Of a stretch of 64,000 nucleotides of DNA, positions 59,669 through 64,000 are shown one piece after another. A program made the position numbers and the translations under genes. This stretch comes from Pseudomonadota bacterium (GTDB taxonomy: Bacteria; Pseudomonadota; Gammaproteobacteria; Steroidobacterales; Steroidobacteraceae): the NCBI GenBank assembly GCA_021792555.1, contig JAJYUL010000001.1, forward strand, positions 124,001-188,000, in the 5' to 3' direction. Below the pieces are notes generated by a model. That model had not been told where the DNA came from. It made no database searches and saw only the letters and a list, made by a program, of their open reading frames with translations. Every line of letters starts with the position of its first letter. Position 1 is the first letter of the stretch.

Positions 59669-62166
59669 TACTCCGCGCCGCCGCGCAGGACCGCGAGCGG
59701 GGGCTGGTTCAGCACCGAGCGCGTGGCGAGCCAGCCGCTCGCCGCCACGAACAGTGTGCCGCCCGCGATGCCGATCAGGCAGGCCGCCAGGTTGAAGCGG
59801 TAGGGCAGATTCAGCACCTGGCGCGTGAGATACCACGCGGCCACGCTCGCGCCGAGCGCGGCGATCAGCCCCGAGAGCGCGCCGAGCGCGGCGAACTCCG
59901 CCAGGATCCCCTGGGCCACCGTCGCGCGGCTCGCCCCCAGGGTGCGCAGCATCGCGCTCTCGTACCGGCGCTGCTCGCGGTTCGCCTGGACCGCGGCCAG
60001 CAGCACCGTCAGCCCCGCCAGCAGCGTGAACACGAACACGGTCTGCACCGCCAGGATCGCCCGCTCGAGCATCGTGCGCACATCATGCAGCAGATCGTCG
60101 ATGTCGAAGATCGACACGCTCGGAAAGCGCTGCGCCACTTGAGCGAGCGAGCGTGCCTGGCGCGGCGTGAGGTAGGCGCTCGTGATGTAAGTGCCGGCTT
60201 GCTTCTCCAGCAGCCCCGGGGCGAACACGATGAAGAAGTTCGGCTTGAAGCTGTCCCACTGCACCTGGCGCACGCTGGCGATGCGCACCGTGAACCGGCT
60301 TCCCGCGATCTCGAAGGTCAGCTGCTCGCCGAGGTGCAGCCCCAGCCAGCGCATGAACTCCGTCGAGACCGACACCAGCGGCTTGCCGTAGTCGGCCGCG
60401 CTCCACCAGCGGCCCGCGACGATGCGATTGCCGCTGCCGGGCCTCGCCGACCAGGTGAGGTTCTGCTCGCGCATCGCAAAGCGCTCCCCGCGCGGATCGG
60501 CGAAGCGCACCGATTCCACCGGCCGTCCGCCGATTTCGGTCAGCCGGCCGCGCAGCAGCGGCAGCATGCGCGCGGGATGCGCGCCCTGAGCGCGCAGAAA
60601 GGCATCGAAGGCCGTGCGGCTCGCCGGCGGGATGTTGATGAAGAAGTAGTTCGGCAGATCCGCCGGCAGCGTGCGGCGCCAGCCGCCGGTGAGGTCGGTG
60701 CGGATGATGCCGAGCAGCAGCAGCGCCATCATGCCCGTGCCGAAGGCGGCGAGCTGCACCACGCTCTCGAGGCGCCGCCGGCCGAGATTGGCGATGCCGT
60801 AGCGCCATGCGACGCCCACCCGGCCGCGCAGCCGGTTGGCGAGCATCACCAGCAGCAGCCCCGCCCCCGCGAGCAGGGCGATGAATGCGGCCAGGCCGAT
60901 CGAGAGCATCACGAACGGCCTGCCGCTGCCCATGACCCAATAGATGAGCAGCACGATCAACGCGGCGGCCGGGCCGAACGAGAGCAGCGCCGCCGGCCGC
61001 GGTGGCCCCAGGTCGCGGCGCAGCACGCGCACCGCGGGGGCGCGCGTCAGCTGCAGCAGCGGCGGCAGCGCGAACCCGCCGAGCAGCGCCAGCGCCGCCA
61101 GCAGCGCGAGGCCGGCCGGGGCGAGGCCGGGCGCGGGCAGCTCCCGCACCGCCAGCAGCCCGCGCAGCGCGTGCACCAGCCACAGCTGTGTCAGATAGCC
61201 GAGCGCGCCGCCGAGCGCGGCGGTGGCGAGCGCCACCGCCGTCAGCTGGGTGAGCGTCAGACTCAACACCGCGCGGCGTGTCGAGCCCAGAGTCTTCAGC
61301 AGCGCCACGGTGTCGAGGTGGCGCGCCACGTAGCGCCGCGCCGCCATGGCCACCGCCGCGGCGCACAGCAGGACCGCAGCCAGGCTGGCCAGATTCAGGA
61401 ATCGGTCCGAGCGCTGCACTGCACCGTGGATCTGCCGGCTCGCCTCGGCGATCGTGCGCAGCCGCTCGCCGCTGCCCAGATGCGCCTGCAGCCACGCGCG
61501 AAACACCCTGACGCGCCCGGCCGGGCCGGCGAAGAGCGCGCTGTAATGCACGCGGCTGCCGGGCTGAATGAGCTGCGTGCGCGGCAGGTCGGCGGCGTTC
61601 ATCAGCAGGCCCGGGACCAGACCGGTGAAAGTCCCGCCCTGGTCGGGCCGCGAGATCAGCACGCGCCCGACGGTGAAGCCCGCCGACCCGATGGCGAGCC
61701 GCGCGCCGACCTGCGCGCCGAGCGCCGAGAGCAGTCTCGAGTCGGGCCACACGACCCCGCGCGGCGGGATGCCCGTGGCAGCCGTCCCCGGCGCGAACGG
61801 CTGGCCGGCGACTCGGACCCGGCCGCGCAGCGGATAGCCGTCCGTGACCGCGTACACATCGGCGAGCTGGCTGCGCTCGCCGTCGAACACCACGCTCAGC
61901 ATGCCGACCGCGCGCGCGCTGCGCAGGCCTTCCCGGGCGGCCTCGGTGAAATCCGCCGCGGGGATGGGCTGCGGGGACTCGAGCCGCAGGTCGGCCGCCA
62001 GGACCTCGGTGGCCTGCAGCGCGACGGCCGCTCGGACACGGCTGACGAGGAAGCCCACACCCGAGAGCGCTCCGACGGCAATCGTCAGGGCGAGCACCAG
62101 CACCCCAAGCTCGCCCGAGCGCCACTCCCGGCCCAGCATGCGCAGTGCGAAGCGGACGGTACGCAC
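59668..62166 (-). CDS. ABC transporter permease, FtsX/YbbP-like
   Basis: An 832-residue inner-membrane permease with an N-terminal TM helix (about 20-45), a periplasmic MacB-like domain, three TM helices (about 258-385), further TM helices, a second periplasmic domain (about 490-690) and three C-terminal TM helices. The two-repeat FtsX layout is that of E. coli YbbP. The GTG start is one base from the ybbA stop, so both form one exporter unit. The substrate is unknown; the pair next to TesA is conserved in gammaproteobacteria. Confidence 0.9.
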   Translation of the reverse strand: MRTVRFALRMLGREWRSGELGVLVLALTIAVGALSGVGFLVSRVRAAVALQATEVLAADLRLESPQPIPAADFTEAAREGLRSARAVGMLSVVFDGERSQLADVYAVTDGYPLRGRVRVAGQPFAPGTAATGIPPRGVVWPDSRLLSALGAQVGARLAIGSAGFTVGRVLISRPDQGGTFTGLVPGLLMNAADLPRTQLIQPGSRVHYSALFAGPAGRVRVFRAWLQAHLGSGERLRTIAEASRQIHGAVQRSDRFLNLASLAAVLLCAAAVAMAARRYVARHLDTVALLKTLGSTRRAVLSLTLTQLTAVALATAALGGALGYLTQLWLVHALRGLLAVRELPAPGLAPAGLALLAALALLGGFALPPLLQLTRAPAVRVLRRDLGPPRPAALLSFGPAAALIVLLIYWVMGSGRPFVMLSIGLAAFIALLAGAGLLLVMLANRLRGRVGVAWRYGIANLGRRRLESVVQLAAFGTGMMALLLLGIIRTDLTGGWRRTLPADLPNYFFINIPPASRTAFDAFLRAQGAHPARMLPLLRGRLTEIGGRPVESVRFADPRGERFAMREQNLTWSARPGSGNRIVAGRWWSAADYGKPLVSVSTEFMRWLGLHLGEQLTFEIAGSRFTVRIASVRQVQWDSFKPNFFIVFAPGLLEKQAGTYITSAYLTPRQARSLAQVAQRFPSVSIFDIDDLLHDVRTMLERAILAVQTVFVFTLLAGLTVLLAAVQANREQRRYESAMLRTLGASRATVAQGILAEFAALGALSGLIAALGASVAAWYLTRQVLNLPYRFNLAACLIGIAGGTLFVAASGWLATRSVLNQPPLAVLRGGAE

Positions 62167-62167
62167 G

Positions 62168-62836
62168 CTACAGGACCCGGCCGGCTTCCATGCGCACGGT
62201 GCGCCCGCAGCGCGCGGCGAGCTCGCGGTCGTGCGTCACGAGAATGAGCGTCGTGTGGGCCTCGGCGTTCAGCTCAAACAGCCGCTCGATGACGGTCGCG
62301 CCGGTCACGCTGTCGAGATTGCCGGTCGGCTCGTCGGCGAACAGCACCGCAGGCCGGCCGACGAACGCCCGCGCCAGCGCGACGCGCTGCTGCTCACCGC
62401 CGGAGAGCTGCCGCGGATAGTGTCCGGCGCGCTCGCTGAGACCCACGTGCGCGAGCGCGGCGCGCGCCGCGGCGCGCGCACCGCTCTGGCGCGCCAGTTC
62501 GAGCGGCAGCGCGACATTCTCGAGCGCCGTCAGCGCCCCAATGAGGTGGAACGCCTGGAACACGAAACCGACGTGGCGGGCGCGCACGCGCGCGCGCCCG
62601 TCTTCATCGAGCGCGGTCAGGTCGTGTCCGGCGAGCAGCACACGGCCGCTCGTCGGCAGGTCCAGACCGGCCAGCAGCGCGAGCAGCGTGGACTTGCCGG
62701 CGCCCGACGGGCCGGTCACCGCCACGGTCTCGCCGGAGGCGATCTCGAGCGACGCCTCGTGCACAATAGTCAGCGGACCGCTCGGACTGTCGACCGTCTT
62801 CGTGAGGTGCTCGGCTTTGAGAACGCACTCCCGCAT
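62168..62836 (-). CDS. ybbA: ABC transporter ATP-binding protein YbbA
   Basis: A 222-residue ATPase of the LolD/MacB type. Walker A is GPSGAGKST (42-50), the Q loop FVFQAFHLIGALTALENV, the signature LSGGEQQRVALARA, Walker B VLFADEPTGNLD and the switch His in VTHDREL. The start at 62836 aligns best with E. coli YbbA in length. Two in-frame ATGs upstream (62866 and 62881) are alternatives, and 62881 has the better ribosome binding site (GGAGG, 8 bases). Any choice overlaps the 5' end of the divergent tesA. Confidence 0.93.
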   Translation of the reverse strand: MRECVLKAEHLTKTVDSPSGPLTIVHEASLEIASGETVAVTGPSGAGKSTLLALLAGLDLPTSGRVLLAGHDLTALDEDGRARVRARHVGFVFQAFHLIGALTALENVALPLELARQSGARAAARAALAHVGLSERAGHYPRQLSGGEQQRVALARAFVGRPAVLFADEPTGNLDSVTGATVIERLFELNAEAHTTLILVTHDRELAARCGRTVRMEAGRVL

Positions 62837-63464
62837 CGGGCCGTCTTGGCTCGCCGTGTTGGGCATCGGGCTGCTCGTCATCACACTGCCCTCCGCCTGG
62901 GCCTCGAATCGCACCATCCTCGTATTCGGCGACAGCCTGAGCGCCGCGCATGGATTGCGCCCGGAGCAGGGATGGGTGGCGCTGCTGGCGAAACGCCTGC
63001 ACAGCCAAGGGTACCCATACCGTATCGTCAACGCCAGCGTGAGCGGCGAGACGACCACGGGAGGGCTCGAGCGTCTGCCGCACGAACTGCGCGCCTCCCG
63101 AGCGGGCATCGTCATCCTCGAGCTCGGCGCGAACGATGCGCTGCGCGGACTGCCGCTGACGCTCGCGGCGCGCAACCTTGCCGCCATGGTGCGTCTCGCG
63201 CGTGCCGCAGGCGCGCGCGTACTGCTGCTCGGCCTGCTCCTCCCGCCGAATTACGGGCCGCGCTACACGCATCAGTTCGCGGCCATGTATCGGCGCCTGG
63301 CGCGGGAGCTTCATGTGCCGCTCGTGCCGTTTCTGCTCGCGCACATCGCGCTCGACCCGCGCCTGATGCAGTCCGACGGCCTGCACCCCAACGCGCGCGG
63401 GGAGCCGCTGGTCCTGAACAACGTCTGGCCGTACCTGAAGCCGCTGCTGCAGCGCGCGCCCTGA
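62817..63464 (+). CDS. tesA: Arylesterase/acyl-CoA thioesterase TesA (SGNH hydrolase)
   Basis: A 215-residue periplasmic SGNH esterase/thioesterase. The proposed TTG start has GAGG 9 bases upstream and gives a signal peptide (hydrophobic core about 11-27, ending WAS). A GTG 13 codons later is an alternative. Catalytic Ser40 lies in FGDSLSAAHG, the block III Asn in ELGANDAL, and the Asp-His pair in SDGLHPN. It is divergent from ybbA, as in E. coli, with overlapping 5' ends. Confidence 0.92.
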   Translation: MRTHSRIGPSWLAVLGIGLLVITLPSAWASNRTILVFGDSLSAAHGLRPEQGWVALLAKRLHSQGYPYRIVNASVSGETTTGGLERLPHELRASRAGIVILELGANDALRGLPLTLAARNLAAMVRLARAAGARVLLLGLLLPPNYGPRYTHQFAAMYRRLARELHVPLVPFLLAHIALDPRLMQSDGLHPNARGEPLVLNNVWPYLKPLLQRAP

Positions 63465-63531
63465 GCGGCAGACTTGGTCGGCGCACCGAGCCGCGCTATC
63501 GTTGCCGCCTTTGACATCCGGAGGTCGTTCC

Positions 63532-64000
63532 ATGCGCTCATCCGCCCCGCCCGCCGCGCGCACGTCGCGCTCAAACCGTTCCGCTCAAGTTCCCGCCCGC
63601 CTCGTGCTGTGGGCGGCCGCCTGCACCCTCGCGCTCGCCGGCTTCGCGCCGCGGGTATACGCGGCCACCCCGGCTGCGGTGCGGCAGGCGCTCGAGGCGG
63701 CCATCAACGGACCGCAGCGCACGCCCGCCTATAAGAAGCGCGACAAATACCGTCATCCGCTGCAGACGCTGGAGTTCTTCGGCATCCGCCCGAACATGCG
63801 CGTCGTCGAGGTGTTGCCCGGAGGCGGCTGGTACACGGAGATTCTGGCGCCGTTCCTGCGCGCCCACGGTCAGCTCATCGAGGCGACGCCGCCGGTGGCG
63901 GGCACGACCGGCTACGCGCATCGCTCGGCGCTGTACTACTACCACAAGCTCGCGGCGGATCCGGCCGTCTATGGCAGGGTGCGGCTCGAGCCGTTCGAGC
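63532..64000 (+). CDS. Exported methyltransferase-like protein, 3' partial
   Basis: The first 156 residues of a protein that runs off the window. GGAGG lies 7 bases before the ATG. An N-terminal hydrophobic segment (about 22-45, ending VYA) suggests export. The following domain has the SAM-binding-like RVVEVLPGGGWYTEILAPFLRAHGQLIEA, typical of a family of predicted extracytoplasmic methyltransferases (COG4798-like). Methyltransfer is not certain for this family. Confidence 0.8.
   Translation, partial: MRSSAPPAARTSRSNRSAQVPARLVLWAAACTLALAGFAPRVYAATPAAVRQALEAAINGPQRTPAYKKRDKYRHPLQTLEFFGIRPNMRVVEVLPGGGWYTEILAPFLRAHGQLIEATPPVAGTTGYAHRSALYYYHKLAADPAVYGRVRLEPFE

Noticed and set aside
60085-62247. 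Open frame of about 720 codons on the plus strand
   Set aside because: Antisense to the YbbP-like permease; low-complexity Gln/Arg/His-rich product.

Overview
The window is a high-GC chromosomal segment of a Gram-negative bacterium, most likely a gammaproteobacterium of the Xanthomonadales/Nevskiales/Steroidobacterales kind. The evidence is the gene order mnmE-yidC-yidD-rnpA-rpmH / dnaA-dnaN-recF-gyrB, the yibN-grxC-secB-gpsA operon, glyQ-glyS, glnA-DUF4124-ntrB-ntrC, EnvC, and a TonB-dependent receptor beside glycoside hydrolases. This placement is inference from gene order and protein motifs; no database search was possible. No tRNA, rRNA, CRISPR array, insertion sequence or phage module was seen.

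Region 1 (1-19042) holds the end of an RND efflux pump gene and then a carbohydrate-use island of about 17 kb. It encodes two unlike GH78 alpha-L-rhamnosidases, two tandem GH42 beta-galactosidases, a GH29 alpha-L-fucosidase, an SDR that looks like L-rhamnose 1-dehydrogenase, a Tat-type five-bladed beta-propeller glycosidase and a TonB-dependent receptor. The set fits capture, debranching and first-step oxidation of a rhamnose-, galactose- and fucose-containing plant or microbial polysaccharide.

Region 2 (19067-29529) is the replication-origin neighbourhood. Genes diverge at rpmH/dnaA. The dnaA-dnaN gap carries a perfect DnaA box, two weaker boxes and an AT-rich tract. Two parS-like sites for the ParB partition protein lie inside recF.

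Region 3 (29579-36935) mixes an aldo/keto reductase, an unusually long trans-sulfuration-type PLP enzyme, a decayed gene (in-frame TAA plus a probable frameshift), an S53 sedolisin-type peptidase, and a PhzF-like isomerase and PlsC-type acyltransferase that appear to belong to the glyQS operon.

Region 4 (36945-52462) is housekeeping. It contains glyQS, a nitrogen-assimilation cluster whose glnA promoter has a sigma-54 core and several NtrC-type palindromes, a class-1B-like dihydroorotate dehydrogenase without a visible PyrK, small membrane and START-domain proteins, the rhodanese-glutaredoxin-SecB-GpsA operon, EnvC, DedA and a zinc-ribbon protein.

Region 5 (52582-64000) contains a GMC oxidoreductase, a membrane-anchored glycoamylase-like (GH144-type) protein, a roughly 1 kb gap without a confident gene, a secreted GH10 xylanase with two carbohydrate-binding modules, the YbbA/YbbP-type ABC exporter divergent from a TesA esterase, and the start of an exported methyltransferase-like protein cut by the window edge.
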